From contig JADJSK010000001.1 in the NCBI GenBank assembly GCA_016711705.1, positions 868,001-932,000 on the forward strand: a DNA stretch of 64,000 bases. The letters run 5' to 3'. The notes under the pieces were generated by a model, which was not told where the DNA came from, searched no databases, and was given only the letters and a program-made list of their open reading frames with translations. The position numbers and the translations under genes are program-made. Origin of the DNA: Candidatus Brachybacter algidus (GTDB taxonomy: Bacteria; Bacteroidota; Bacteroidia; Chitinophagales; Saprospiraceae). Numbering within the stretch: position 1 is the first letter of the stretch; the number at the start of each line of letters is the position of its first letter. Below are positions 1 to 8,870 of the stretch, piece after piece.

Positions 1-590
1 GTTTGTTTTCCATGTGCTCCGAAAAGTGAAAGTTTATTCTCATAGATATTATAAACACCCTTGAAACGTTGTCCCATTCCTATAGGCCATGACAGAGGAC
101 AAGCATTTAATCCGAGCTTCTGTTCTATATCATCAATTAAATCAAAAGCATCTAAGCCTTCTCTATCCAATTTGTTGATAAACACAATGATAGGTGTCTT
201 TCGCATACGGCTTACTTCAACCAATTTCTCAGTCTGAGGTTCCACTCCTTTAGCGACATCAATCACCACAATGACACTATCTACTGCCGTCAAGGTCCTA
301 TAGGTATCTTCTGCAAAATCTTTGTGGCCGGGAGTATCTAATATGTTGATCTGTTTATCTCTGTATTCAAAAGCCATAACCGATGTTGCTACAGAGATAC
401 CTCTTTGTTTTTCGATCTCCATAAAATCCGAAGTTGCCGACTTCTTGATCTTATTAGATTTTACTGCGCCTGCGACCTGGATAGCTCCACCGAATAACAG
501 TAATTTTTCGGTCAAAGTTGTTTTCCCTGCATCCGGATGACTGATGATGCCAAAGGTTCTGCGTCTCGCGATTTCCGTTTCTTTGCTCAT
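1..590 (-). CDS. prfC: Peptide chain release factor 3 (RF3), N-terminal part, cut by window edge
   Basis: RF3 is a cytosolic translational GTPase that removes RF1/RF2 from the ribosome after termination. The minus strand is open from an ATG at 590 to base 1 (about 196 residues); the rest lies outside the window. The GTPase motifs are visible: P-loop SHPDAGKTT near residue 18, DTPGHKDF (G3) and NKLD (G4). The stretch SDFMEIEKQRGIS is characteristic of RF3 rather than EF-G. There is no signal peptide. The start is supported by MSKETEIARRRTFGIISHPD, a typical RF3 N-terminus. The next gene upstream, rsmE, is on the same strand 138 bases away. Identity is clear; only completeness is unknown. Confidence 0.93.
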   Translation of the reverse strand, partial: MSKETEIARRRTFGIISHPDAGKTTLTEKLLLFGGAIQVAGAVKSNKIKKSATSDFMEIEKQRGISVATSVMAFEYRDKQINILDTPGHKDFAEDTYRTLTAVDSVIVVIDVAKGVEPQTEKLVEVSRMRKTPIIVFINKLDREGLDAFDLIDDIEQKLGLNACPLSWPIGMGQRFKGVYNIYENKLSLFGAHGKQ

Positions 591-728
591 AAATATTTTG
601 AAATAAGGGCGCAAAGGTAGAAATTAAATTTATGAATGATAAATCTATGTGTGAGGAAGGTGAGAATGTCACAAGCGACCGTCATACTTATTACTGGTTA
701 ACTATTATATTAATTAACTAGTAAACTT

Positions 729-1436
729 CTATCTCCAATTCTGACTCTGATAAATCGCCACAGCCATCATACCTGCTGTTTCTGTCCTTAATCTTGTTTC
801 TCCCATAGAAGCTGGAGAGAAACCGCTTTCAATGGCCAAATTTACCTCACTTGATGTAAAATCTCCTTCAGGTCCAATAAGTACAATAGTTTTACCTCCA
901 CCAATGAATGCATTTGACAAATTCACCTTTTCAATATCTTCACAATGTGGAATAAGTTTGGTGGAATAATCCTTTGTATTCTCTAGTATTTGGTTAAATG
1001 AAATATCATTATTGATCAATGTTAAATAACAGTTCAAAGATTGCTTCATGGATGACTGCACAATCCTTTTGATCCTATCTATCTTGATACTAGTTTTGAC
1101 AGATCTTTCACAATTAATGAAAGAAATCTCATCAACACCCATTTCAACTGCCTTTTCTACAAACCACTCGATTCTGTCGATATTCTTCGTTAAAGCGATT
1201 GCAAGGTGTAGCTTTCCAAGCCATTTCTTCTTACTTTGAACAATCTCTACTATACTCGCAAATGCCTGATTCCTTGACATTTGCCCCAATTCACATTTGT
1301 AGATTACACCCGAACCGTCAATCAAATTAATTAAGTCTCCCTGTTGCTTTCTTAGACTTTTGTTTAAATGAACGACCTCTTCCCCTTCTATGATAATAGT
1401 CGAATTATCGTGTTTAACTCCCCAAAACAACTGCAT
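729..1436 (-). CDS. rsmE: 16S rRNA (uracil-1498-N3)-methyltransferase RsmE
   Basis: RsmE is a SPOUT-class methyltransferase that methylates U1498 of 16S rRNA using S-adenosylmethionine. The C-terminal trefoil-knot motifs are clear: LIGPEGDFTSSEV and MGETRLRTETAGMMA. An in-frame ATG exists at 1469, but I chose 1436 (MQLFWGVKHDN), because family members begin with a short M-x-x-F segment. That gives 235 residues, the usual length. The gene is divergent from rseP, and the space between holds a -7-like box for rseP. No truncation is seen. Confidence 0.92.
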   Translation of the reverse strand: MQLFWGVKHDNSTIIIEGEEVVHLNKSLRKQQGDLINLIDGSGVIYKCELGQMSRNQAFASIVEIVQSKKKWLGKLHLAIALTKNIDRIEWFVEKAVEMGVDEISFINCERSVKTSIKIDRIKRIVQSSMKQSLNCYLTLINNDISFNQILENTKDYSTKLIPHCEDIEKVNLSNAFIGGGKTIVLIGPEGDFTSSEVNLAIESGFSPASMGETRLRTETAGMMAVAIYQSQNWR

Positions 1437-1485
1437 TTGTATATATATTAATTTTGATGATATTAGCAAAGCAATTATAAACTAT

Positions 1486-1493
1486 TACCTTTG
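1486..1493 (+). promoter_or_regulatory. Candidate -7 promoter box (TACCTTTG) upstream of rseP
   Basis: TACCTTTG matches the Bacteroidota -7 consensus TAnnTTTG and lies 73 bases before the rseP start. I found no TTTG at the ideal 19-base spacing upstream, so the call rests on the -7 box alone. Confidence 0.4.
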
Positions 1494-1565
1494 CCAACTT
1501 TCAGAAGCAACTTTATCAGTCGCCTTTGTGTTTGTAAAAAGTAAAATTAAAATAATATTTATTAA

Positions 1566-2903
1566 ATGGATATAGTTATCATGATCGCCCAGCTGATATT
1601 GAGCCTTTCGATATTAGTAATCTTACATGAATTAGGACATTTTATTCCAGCTAAGCTCTTCGGTACACGCGTGGAAAAATTCTATCTCTTCTTTGATCCC
1701 TGGTTTTCACTATTTAAGTTTAAAAAAGGTGATACTGAATACGGTGTTGGCTGGTTGCCTCTGGGAGGATATGTTAAAATATCCGGTATGGTTGATGAGA
1801 GCATGGATAAGGAATTCAAAAATCGTGCACCAGAACCTTGGGAATTCAGGTCTAAAAAGGCATGGCAGCGTCTAATCATAATGATTGGTGGAGTCACTGT
1901 CAACTTCATTTTAGGTTTCTTTATTTTTGGATTGATGTATTTCTTTTATGGTGAGACCAAATTGCCTGCTAAGAATATGACGTATGGAATATCTACTACC
2001 CAATTAGCTAATGATGCCGGATTTATGGATGGTGATAAGATTGTTTCTTTAGGAGGTAAGCCTTATGAATACTTTAGCGGTCCAATTCTCGTTACAGAAA
2101 TCATGCTTAATGACCTTAGAGATGTAAAGGTTGAACGCGAAGGACAATTAATTGATGTCAAAATATCTAATGAAGCTGCCGCTGCCATCACTTCTAATCA
2201 AAAGGATGCAGTGAGCATGATCAATGCAAGATTGCCGACTATTGTCGCAAAAGTAGATCCAAAATCTCCAGGTGGAAAAGCTGGTTTAACTGAAGGTGAC
2301 CAGGTGGTGATGATCAATAACAAGCCTGTTCCTTACTATCACGAATTAATGAAGGAACTGGAAAGTTCTAAAAATAAAACCATCTCACTTGAAGTAGTTC
2401 GTAAAAAAGATACGATGGTACTTAGTAATATTAAACTTGATGAGAAGGGAGTGGTTGGATTCAACCCTTACGGCCCGGACAAATATTATAAATATGATGT
2501 AAAAAAATATTCATTGATCGAGGCGATGCCAGCCGGAGTTCACAAAGGTGTAGACTTCTTATCTAAGCAAATATCTGCATTTGGAAAAATGTTTTCCGGT
2601 GATATAAAAGCTTCAGAATCCCTAGGCGGATTTGCAAGTATTACTAAGCTCTTCCCTAGCGAATGGAATTGGAGGGAATTTTGGAATATAACAGCTATAC
2701 TTTCATTGATTCTTGCATTTATGAATTTATTGCCAATTCCGGCTTTAGATGGAGGATACATCATGTTCTTGCTTTGGGAAGTTGTAACAGGTAAAAAGGT
2801 CAATGATAAAGTAATGGAAGTAGCGACGACAATTGGAATGGTATTGCTATTAGGGCTTTTATTATACGCCAATGGCTTGGATATCTTTAGAGCGCTTAAA
2901 TAG
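1566..2903 (+). CDS. rseP: Site-2 protease RseP (M50 zinc metalloprotease with PDZ domain)
   Basis: This is an inner-membrane zinc protease that cleaves substrates within the membrane, classically anti-sigma factors and signal-peptide remnants. The 445-residue protein has the zinc motif HELGH at residues 21-25 in the first membrane helix. It has the second conserved motif NLLPIPALDGG at 387-397, with D395 as the third metal ligand. A PDZ domain lies at about 220-300. Membrane segments are at the N-terminus, near 103-127 and at 370-435. Length is normal for the Bacteroidota form. It abuts hscB (the next start follows the stop directly), so the two are probably cotranscribed. No sigma/anti-sigma pair is present here, so the substrate is unknown. 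Confidence 0.94.
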   Translation: MDIVIMIAQLILSLSILVILHELGHFIPAKLFGTRVEKFYLFFDPWFSLFKFKKGDTEYGVGWLPLGGYVKISGMVDESMDKEFKNRAPEPWEFRSKKAWQRLIIMIGGVTVNFILGFFIFGLMYFFYGETKLPAKNMTYGISTTQLANDAGFMDGDKIVSLGGKPYEYFSGPILVTEIMLNDLRDVKVEREGQLIDVKISNEAAAAITSNQKDAVSMINARLPTIVAKVDPKSPGGKAGLTEGDQVVMINNKPVPYYHELMKELESSKNKTISLEVVRKKDTMVLSNIKLDEKGVVGFNPYGPDKYYKYDVKKYSLIEAMPAGVHKGVDFLSKQISAFGKMFSGDIKASESLGGFASITKLFPSEWNWREFWNITAILSLILAFMNLLPIPALDGGYIMFLLWEVVTGKKVNDKVMEVATTIGMVLLLGLLLYANGLDIFRALK

Positions 2904-3416
2904 ATGAATTATTTCGAATGGTTTGGTGTAGAAAGAAAGTTTAACCTTGATCCTGCGGACCTTAGGAAGTCATTCTTGAGTAAATCAATGGAATTACATC
3001 CTGACAAAGCTAATTCGATAGATGAATCTTTACCTGAACAATCAGGATATAACAATTTGGCATATAGCACTTTAAAGGATAAAAGTAAACGTTTTACCTA
3101 CATCCTTACACTTGAAGATATAATAGTTGCCGGTGAAAAACCGATTCTTCCTCAAGAATTCTTAATGGAAATGTTGGAGTTCAATATGGAAATTGAAGAG
3201 GCTAAAGAATTGAAAGATGAATCCAAGTTAAAATCGCTTAAAAGCCAAATTGAAAATAAAATACAACTTCAACTATCCGGCATACAAGATATTCTAAATC
3301 AATATGATAAAGGAATATTGAATGATGATTCCAAGAGTAAATTGAAGAATTTTCATTATATTGAGAAATATTTATTGCGAATTGAAGAAAGTATTTATAC
3401 TTTTGCATCCCATTGA
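2904..3416 (+). CDS. hscB: Fe-S cluster co-chaperone HscB-like J-domain protein
   Basis: HscB is a J-domain co-chaperone that delivers the scaffold IscU to the HscA chaperone during iron-sulfur cluster assembly. The 170-residue protein begins MNYFEWFGVE, has the HPD triad of the J domain at residues 32-34, and has an all-helical C-terminal half rich in charged residues, as HscB does. The start codon directly follows the rseP stop. No hscA, iscU or fdx lies nearby, so identification rests on the N-terminal layout and overall length. A generic DnaJ-domain protein is the alternative. Confidence 0.8.
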   Translation: MNYFEWFGVERKFNLDPADLRKSFLSKSMELHPDKANSIDESLPEQSGYNNLAYSTLKDKSKRFTYILTLEDIIVAGEKPILPQEFLMEMLEFNMEIEEAKELKDESKLKSLKSQIENKIQLQLSGIQDILNQYDKGILNDDSKSKLKNFHYIEKYLLRIEESIYTFASH

Positions 3417-3446
3417 AACGAGAAGTCGTAACAATTAAGATTTATT

Positions 3447-3530
3447 GCCGCTGTGGCGGAATTGGTAGACGCGCTGGATTCAAAATCCTGTGACTGTGAG
3501 GTCGTGAGGGTTCGATTCCCTCCGGCGGTA
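3447..3530 (+). tRNA. tRNA-Leu (anticodon CAA)
   Basis: An 84-base cloverleaf with a 7-bp acceptor stem (two G-U pairs), the D-arm signature TGGCGGAATTGGTAGACGC, anticodon CAA at 3481-3483, a long variable arm typical of class II tRNA-Leu and a T-arm with GGTTCGATTCC. The anticodon stem has one U-U mismatch at the 28-42 pair. The discriminator base is A and the CCA end is not encoded. It is followed by a hairpin terminator. Confidence 0.95.
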
Positions 3531-3535
3531 CTTTT

Positions 3536-3564
3536 AAAAGGAGCATTAGGGCTCCTTTTTTTTT
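3536..3564 (+). terminator. Rho-independent terminator after tRNA-Leu
   Basis: A 9-bp stem (AAAAGGAGC / GCTCCTTTT) with a 6-base loop is followed by an uninterrupted T-tract. It starts 5 bases after the tRNA end. Confidence 0.85.
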
Positions 3565-3610
3565 GCCCTCCACTCAGCATTGCTGATGTACTGATATATT
3601 TGAAGTGTGT

Positions 3611-3689
3611 AATTGGTAATGGGTGCAATGGATAATGGGTAATCGGTAAGTATAAACTATCATACTATCGTACTGCCATACTGATATAC
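3611..3689. repeat. Simple-repeat island: GGTAAT-type array followed by TACT-type array
   Basis: Bases 3611-3650 are a degenerate tandem of GGTAATGGGTAAT-like units, the reverse complement of the ATTACC arrays near 24734 and 57102. Bases 3658-3689 are degenerate TACTATCGTACTGCCATACT units ending in TGATATAC. The array resumes on the far side of the IS element, so the insertion split one island. Confidence 0.7.
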
Positions 3690-3712
3690 GGGAATGTTCA
3701 AAAAAGTGTGTC
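3690..3712 (+). repeat. Left inverted repeat of the IS256-family element
   Basis: A 23-base end beginning GGGAATGTTC and ending GTGTGTC. It matches the reverse complement of the right end at about 20 of 23 positions. The 8-bp TGATATAC lies immediately outside. Confidence 0.85.
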
Positions 3713-3844
3713 ATGTTATAAAAATAGTTTTAAAATTCTATAGTCACCGTTTTCAATATTTTAATTCCTAAAAAGCGGAAAATAACCAATTCGATTTTCA
3801 AGCTTTTTCAAGGTGTTAAAATTGTTGAAAACGAGTTCTGTGTT

Positions 3845-5098
3845 TTATTCCAGTTCATGCTCACTAAAACGTTTCCCAAAATGTTGGTTCAAATCCTTTG
3901 ATATATTTAACCACCCTAATACCTTTTTATTCCAGCTCTTACTTCCGTACATCAATATTAGATATAGTTGCTTAATTAGCGCCTTGTCGTTTACCCAGGA
4001 ACCTTTGGTCTTTGTTACTTTCCTGATCTGTCGATGTAATGCTTCTACTGAGTTCGTTGTATAAATCATTTTACGGATACCGCTTCCATAATCCATAAAT
4101 GCCATTAACTCTGTCCAGTTTGCTTCCCATTGTTTTGCAATTTCCGGATACTTGGCATTCCAAGTTTCTTTAAATGCTTCCAGCGCCATTTCCGCTCCTG
4201 ATCTATCCACTGCTGAATAGATTTTTCTAAGATCAGAACATACCGATTTTATATATTGGTAGGAAACATATTTGGTGCTGCTTCTGACCATATGGACTAT
4301 ACATCTCTGTACGATCGCTTTTGGAAACACTTGCTCTATACTTTCAGAAAAGCCCTTCAGTCCATCAACACAACAGAACAGCACATCTTCAATGCCCCGC
4401 CTTTTCAGATCTTCAAGCACTCTGCCCCATTCATGAGCCCCTTCAGATTCCTTGATATATATACCTAGTATATCTCGTTCACCATTGGCATCTATGCTGT
4501 ATATTGAATACAATACCTTTCTTGTAGATTTACCGCCTTCCCGGCTTGTAAAATACATGCCATCCAAAAACAAAACGCAGTATAATGACAATAATGGTCG
4601 CTGCTGCCAATTCACTACCTCGCCCCACACCTGTTCTGTTAACTCGCTAATAGATGATTCGCTATAGTCAACACCATATATTTCCCGTATTTGTCTTTTA
4701 ATATCCGAGTAACTATTACCATGTGCATACATCATTAGAATGTGCTTATCTAGTCCTCCGCCCAATTGTCTGGACCATTTGCCAACAATTTGAGGTTCAA
4801 ACTCTCCTGTCCTTTCACGTGGTGGGCTGATGTGCACTTCTCCTAGATCTGTATCAATTTTTTTATGTGTGTAACCATTACGACGATTGGGACGACCAAC
4901 TTTTTTATCCTCCTTAATATGCGCTGTAACTTCACCTTCCAATGCAGCATTTATAAAGCGCTGCATCAATTTTGTGAATATACCATCTTCTCCAATCAGA
5001 CCCTTGCCTTCATACAATCCATTAATCGCCTCTTTTTCAAATGATGCGTAATCGAATGGCTCTACTTTTTTCGATTGTTTGTTAACTTCCTTTTTCAT
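3845..5098 (-). CDS. IS256-family (mutator-type) transposase
   Basis: A 417-residue DDE transposase that moves the surrounding IS. Family features are present: the N-terminal region with LMQRFINAALEGEVTAHI, then RRNGYTHK, catalytic aspartates D179 (LFLDG) and D245 (CVDGLKGF), the C-x2-H signature at C266/H269 (QRCIVHM), and the likely catalytic glutamate E352 in TTNSVEALHRQIR. Length is normal for IS256 (about 390-420). The reading frame is intact. It occupies nearly the whole element, starting 44 bases inside the right end region. No frameshift or partner gene is seen. Confidence 0.95.
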   Translation of the reverse strand: MKKEVNKQSKKVEPFDYASFEKEAINGLYEGKGLIGEDGIFTKLMQRFINAALEGEVTAHIKEDKKVGRPNRRNGYTHKKIDTDLGEVHISPPRERTGEFEPQIVGKWSRQLGGGLDKHILMMYAHGNSYSDIKRQIREIYGVDYSESSISELTEQVWGEVVNWQQRPLLSLYCVLFLDGMYFTSREGGKSTRKVLYSIYSIDANGERDILGIYIKESEGAHEWGRVLEDLKRRGIEDVLFCCVDGLKGFSESIEQVFPKAIVQRCIVHMVRSSTKYVSYQYIKSVCSDLRKIYSAVDRSGAEMALEAFKETWNAKYPEIAKQWEANWTELMAFMDYGSGIRKMIYTTNSVEALHRQIRKVTKTKGSWVNDKALIKQLYLILMYGSKSWNKKVLGWLNISKDLNQHFGKRFSEHELE

Positions 5099-5119
5099 TT
5101 ACAAATATGTCATTTTGTT

Positions 5120-5142
5120 GACACACTTTTCTGAACAGTCTC
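5120..5142 (-). repeat. Right inverted repeat of the IS256-family element
   Basis: On the minus strand it reads GAGACTGTTC...GTGTGTC, matching the left end at most positions. The 8-bp TGATATAC copy follows at 5143-5150. Confidence 0.85.
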
Positions 5143-5250
5143 TGATATACTGATATACTGATATACTCTAATACTATAACACTATAACACTTAAGTCCAG
5201 CCACACTATTTCACTTATCATTATAATGCGGACAAGGGCAAGCCTTGTCC
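5143..5250. repeat. TACT-type array continuing past the IS, then a GGACAAGG palindrome
   Basis: Bases 5143-5191 are tandem TGATATAC/TAATAC/TATAACAC units. At 5230-5250 an inverted repeat (GGACAAGG, 5-base loop, CCTTGTCC) followed by CTAC resembles the GGGACAGG...CCTGTCCCTAC palindromes near 24633 and 56995. The rest of the stretch between the IS and mqnE holds no gene. Confidence 0.65.
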
Positions 5251-5277
5251 CTACTTCAATATCATGCTGAAATTATA

Positions 5278-6478
5278 TTATACTGTTGTACTCACTACCG
5301 GCAACGAATAATAGTCATATTGTGTTTGCTCTTCTGCCAACTCTTCCTTCGTGTATGATTTAACTACATTATACAATGTGTCCCGCTCAACTGCTTGCCT
5401 GTGAACTGCATCGATCATAACTACAAGATCATGGGTATTCATATTGGGATTTTGTTCCTCAGAACCAGCCATTGAGTAAATCTTAGTTGTATCATCGATT
5501 GTTCCGTCCAGGTCATCCACTCCAAAAGACAAACTCATCTGCGCCATATCTCTTCCAAGCATCGGCCAATATGCCTTCAAATGATCAAAATTATCAAGGT
5601 AGATCCTTGAAACAGCGTAATTACGCATATCATCCAATACAGAGGATTGCTTGATGTGAGACATCTCATTATTTTCATTCAGAAACTTAAGGGGAATAAA
5701 AGTCTGGAATCCACCCGTTTCATCTTGAAGCTGTCGCAATTTATCCATATGATCAATCCTGTGACCATAATTTTCTATATGACCATAAAGCATTGTAGCG
5801 TTCGATTTTCCACCTAATAAATGCCATTCCCTATGCATATCCAGCCATTCCTGGCCGGTACATTTATCACCTGCGATCTGCTCTCTTATTTCAGGATGAA
5901 ATATTTCAGCACCACCGCCGGGAATGCTGTCAAGACCGGCATCCATCATCAGCTTCATTCCTTCAGCATAAGAGATTTTAGCTTTTTTGAAAATATAATG
6001 ATACTCTACTGGTGTCAAGGCTTTCACGTGTAATTCCGGACGATGTTCCTTAATTTTTGAAAATAAAGTTGAATAAAATATTACATCGTATTGTGGCATT
6101 ACACCACCCACTGTGTGGATCTCGGTGGTCGCCGTGATCATCATATTTTTTAACGATATCCATCATTTCATCCATCGAAAGTTCCCAACCATCTCCACGC
6201 TCTTTGATAAGTCTGCTGTAAGAACAAAAAGCACAGGAATAAATACAAACATTGGTTGGCTCCAAATGAAAGTTTCTATTGAAAAATACTTTATTGCCTG
6301 ATTTTCTTTGTCTGATGACCTCAGCCATTTTTGCCAATTGCCCAAGTGATGCCTTTTCATATAATAATAAAGCTTCTTCATTAGTGATCCGCTCATTGCT
6401 ATTAACCTTTGATGCAATGCGTTCGATCATCGGTAGTTCTGAATTTTCTATAGGGTAACTATATTCTTGTGAGTCCAT
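5278..6478 (-). pseudogene. mqnE: Aminofutalosine synthase MqnE (radical SAM), split by one frameshift
   Basis: MqnE is a cytosolic radical SAM enzyme that makes aminofutalosine in the futalosine route to menaquinone. The N-terminal part (from 6478, MDSQEYSYP) holds the cluster motif C-x3-C-x2-C in NVCIYSCAFC. The C-terminal part (to 5278) carries EIHTVGGVMP, IPGGGAEIF, ETGGFQTFIPL, RIYLDNF and FGVDDLDGT, all typical of the MqnE/MqnC group. The two halves are in different frames and overlap at 6050-6144. One base too many near 6128-6151, probably in the T6 run at 6146-6151, would explain it: removing one base gives continuous protein of the expected spacing. A -7 box (TATCTTTG) lies at 6506-6513. 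Sequencing error is more likely than true loss. MqnC is the main alternative identity. Confidence 0.82.
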
Positions 6479-6658
6479 GCTTAATTTTAAATATGAATAT
6501 AATAACAAAGATATGCCTAATTAAACTAGATGTAAGATTATGAACAACCAACACCTAATAATAATGTAACTTCGAGCCATTATATATAATTCTTATCACA
6601 CAAAACCAACACAAATAAGTAAACAAAGTTTGTTACATTTGCCACAAATATTATTTGA

Positions 6659-7645
6659 ATGTCGAGAATATTAACGTTGAGAGATGCATTGCGCGAGGCA
6701 ATGATTGAGGAAATGCGCCTGGATCCTTTAGTTTTCCTTATGGGAGAAGAGGTCGCTGAATATAATGGTGCTTACAAGGTGAGCAAAGGAATGCTGGAGG
6801 AATTTGGCCCTGAAAGAGTGATTGATACACCGATAGCAGAATTAGGTTTTGCAGGTATTGGGGTTGGCGCAGCAATGAACGGGTTGAAACCGATTATTGA
6901 ATTTATGACCTGGAATTTTGCTGTTCTTGCTTTTGACCAAATCGTAAACAATGCAGCAAAGACCTTATCTCAGTCAGGGGGCCAATTTGGCTGTCAGATA
7001 GTGTTCAGAGGACCTTCAGGTGCTGCCGGACAATTAGCACAGCAACATAGCCAAACTTTTGAATCATGGATGGGCAATATACCAGGAATAAAAGTAATTT
7101 CATGTACAGATCCAGCTGATGCAAAAGGTTTGCTTAAATCTGCCATCCGTGACCCAAATCCAGTGTGTATGATGGAATCTGAACTATTTTATGGTGAAAA
7201 AGGAGAAGTACCTGAAGGTGAATATTTGGTCCCTATTGGTAAGGCGAAAGTCAGAAGAGAAGGTTCAGATGTGACTCTTGTATCATACAACAAACAAGTA
7301 AAAACATGTATGATTGCAGCTGAGGAACTAGCGAAGGAAGGTATTTCTGCCGAGGTAATAGATCTTAGGTCAATTCGTCCATTAGATATAAAAACCGTTA
7401 TAGAATCAGTTAAGAAAACAAACAGAGTAGTAGCAGTAGACGAAGCTTGGCCAATGTTCGGAGTTTCTGCAGAAATTGCTTACGAAATACAAAAATACGC
7501 ATTTGACTATCTCGATGCGCCGGTAACAAGAGTCAATTCTGCAGATACTTCACTAGGTTATTCTGGTGTGTTTGTAGAAGAGTACATGCCCAATCCGGCT
7601 AAAGTGATCAAGGCTGTCAAAGAGGTAATGTATGTGGCGAAATAG
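6659..7645 (+). CDS. pdhB: Pyruvate dehydrogenase E1 component, beta subunit
   Basis: The beta subunit of the thiamine-diphosphate-dependent E1 decarboxylates pyruvate in the pyruvate dehydrogenase complex. The 328-residue protein has the E1-beta hallmarks: LRDALREAMIEEM at the start, GEEVAEYNGAYKVSKG, DTPIAELGFAGIGVGAA and, in the C-terminal transketolase domain, VIDLRSIRPLD and VDEAWP. Length is normal. The alpha subunit and E2 are not in the window. A -7 box TACATTTG (6634-6641) lies 17 bases before the start. A hairpin overlaps its stop codon. 2-oxoisovalerate dehydrogenase beta is the alternative; the VSKGMLEEFGPERV stretch favours pyruvate. Confidence 0.9.
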   Translation: MSRILTLRDALREAMIEEMRLDPLVFLMGEEVAEYNGAYKVSKGMLEEFGPERVIDTPIAELGFAGIGVGAAMNGLKPIIEFMTWNFAVLAFDQIVNNAAKTLSQSGGQFGCQIVFRGPSGAAGQLAQQHSQTFESWMGNIPGIKVISCTDPADAKGLLKSAIRDPNPVCMMESELFYGEKGEVPEGEYLVPIGKAKVRREGSDVTLVSYNKQVKTCMIAAEELAKEGISAEVIDLRSIRPLDIKTVIESVKKTNRVVAVDEAWPMFGVSAEIAYEIQKYAFDYLDAPVTRVNSADTSLGYSGVFVEEYMPNPAKVIKAVKEVMYVAK

Positions 7646-7678
7646 ATACTAGACTCTTGTGTCTTGTGTCTAGTATCT
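7644..7678. repeat. 11-bp-stem hairpin overlapping the pdhB stop
   Basis: AGATACTAGAC at 7644-7654 pairs perfectly with GTCTAGTATCT at 7668-7678 around a 13-base TCTTGTG-rich loop. The left arm includes the last two bases of the pdhB stop. No clean T-run follows, so it is either a weak terminator or one more member of the dispersed repeats. Confidence 0.6.
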
Positions 7679-7733
7679 AATTTTAAAATTTCAGATTACG
7701 AAAAATTACTAAAATAACTTTAAATAAAACATA

Positions 7734-8846
7734 ATGATAATAGGTGTTCCTAAGGAAATAAAAAAGAATGAAGACAGAGTAGCATTAACTCCTGCTGGTG
7801 TGCTTGAACTTAGCAAAAAAGGGCATAAAGTATATGTTCAAACTCATGCAGGTGAAGGCAGTGGCTTTTCGAATGAAGAATATGTTAAGGCTGGAGCTGA
7901 AATCTTAGGTACTATAGAAGAAGTTTATAGCTTCGCTGAAATGATAATAAAAGTAAAAGAACCTATTGAATCAGAGTATAATTTGATTAAGGAGAACCAA
8001 TTACTATTTACTTATTTTCATTTTGCTTCTTATCAGCCATTGACAAATGCAATGATTGATAAAAAAAGTATCTGCCTGGCATATGAAACTGTTGAAATGC
8101 CAGATAGATCGCTACCTCTTTTGATTCCAATGTCTGAAGTGGCAGGTAGAATGTCCGTTCAACAAGGAGCCAAATATCTTGAAAAACCGATCAAAGGTCG
8201 TGGTGTACTTCTTGGAGGAGTACCAGGCGTACCTCCAGGCAAGGTATTGATACTAGGTGGTGGAGTCGTTGGTACACAAGCTGCAAAAATGGCAGCAGGA
8301 CTTGGAGCTCAAGTAGTAATAATGGATGTAAGTCTAAACAGATTGAGATACCTAAATGACGTAATGCCTGCAAATGTCGTTACAATGTTCTCAAATGAAT
8401 ACAATATTAGATCGCTTATCAAAACTCATGACCTTATTATTGGGGCAGTATTAATACCCGGAGCTAAAGCTCCTAATTTAATCACTAGAGACATGCTTAA
8501 AGAAATGCGCCCTGGGACGGTGCTTGTTGATGTGGCGGTAGATCAGGGCGGTTGTATAGAAACTTGTAGACCTACCACGCATGAAGATCCTACATTTATT
8601 ATAGATGATGTTGTGCATTATTGTGTAGCCAACATGCCTGGCGCTGTGCCATTTACTTCCACTTTAGCACTTACCAATGCAACACTTCCTTATGCCATTC
8701 TTTTGGCTGATTTGGGATGGAAAGAAGCTTGTAATAGAAATGCCGCGTTGAAGAAAGGTCTAAACATCGTTAATGGAAAGGTCGTATACAAAGGTGTCGC
8801 AGATGCATTTAACCTTGAATATCATGATGTCGAAGAATTGTTTTAA
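7734..8846 (+). CDS. ald: Alanine dehydrogenase
   Basis: This enzyme interconverts L-alanine and pyruvate plus ammonia with NAD(H). The 370-residue protein starts MIIGVPKEIKKNEDRVALTP, the hallmark of the family. It has the substrate-site segment FTYFHFASYQPLT, the Rossmann motif LGGGVVGTQAAKMAAGLGA and the C-terminal NMPGAVPFTSTLALTNATLP. Length matches the family (about 370). It follows pdhB in the same direction with an 88-base gap containing a hairpin, so it may have its own promoter. A strong bidirectional hairpin follows. No defect is visible. Confidence 0.95.
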   Translation: MIIGVPKEIKKNEDRVALTPAGVLELSKKGHKVYVQTHAGEGSGFSNEEYVKAGAEILGTIEEVYSFAEMIIKVKEPIESEYNLIKENQLLFTYFHFASYQPLTNAMIDKKSICLAYETVEMPDRSLPLLIPMSEVAGRMSVQQGAKYLEKPIKGRGVLLGGVPGVPPGKVLILGGGVVGTQAAKMAAGLGAQVVIMDVSLNRLRYLNDVMPANVVTMFSNEYNIRSLIKTHDLIIGAVLIPGAKAPNLITRDMLKEMRPGTVLVDVAVDQGGCIETCRPTTHEDPTFIIDDVVHYCVANMPGAVPFTSTLALTNATLPYAILLADLGWKEACNRNAALKKGLNIVNGKVVYKGVADAFNLEYHDVEELF

Positions 8847-8870
8847 ATGCTATTGAATCATTTATGTATA

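Larger units (their letters stand above)
3690..5142. mobile_element. Complete IS256-family insertion sequence, 1453 bp
   Basis: The element is bounded by 23-bp imperfect inverted ends (3690-3712 and 5120-5142) sharing the core GTTCA[A/G]AAAAGTGTGTC. It is flanked by identical 8-bp TGATATAC copies at 3682-3689 and 5143-5150, as expected for IS256-family target duplication. It carries one intact transposase gene and no passenger gene. The target is itself made of TGATATAC-like repeats, so the duplication could partly reflect local repetition. Intact ends and an intact transposase suggest a recent, possibly active insertion. Confidence 0.9.

Noticed and set aside
3395..3628. Minus-strand open frame across tRNA-Leu
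   Set aside because: It overlaps a confident tRNA and its terminator; composition is that of a shadow frame.
6128..6151. Programmed frameshift or transcriptional slippage in mqnE
   Set aside because: The A-run has only six bases, shorter than typical slippage sites, and a +1 shift would be needed.
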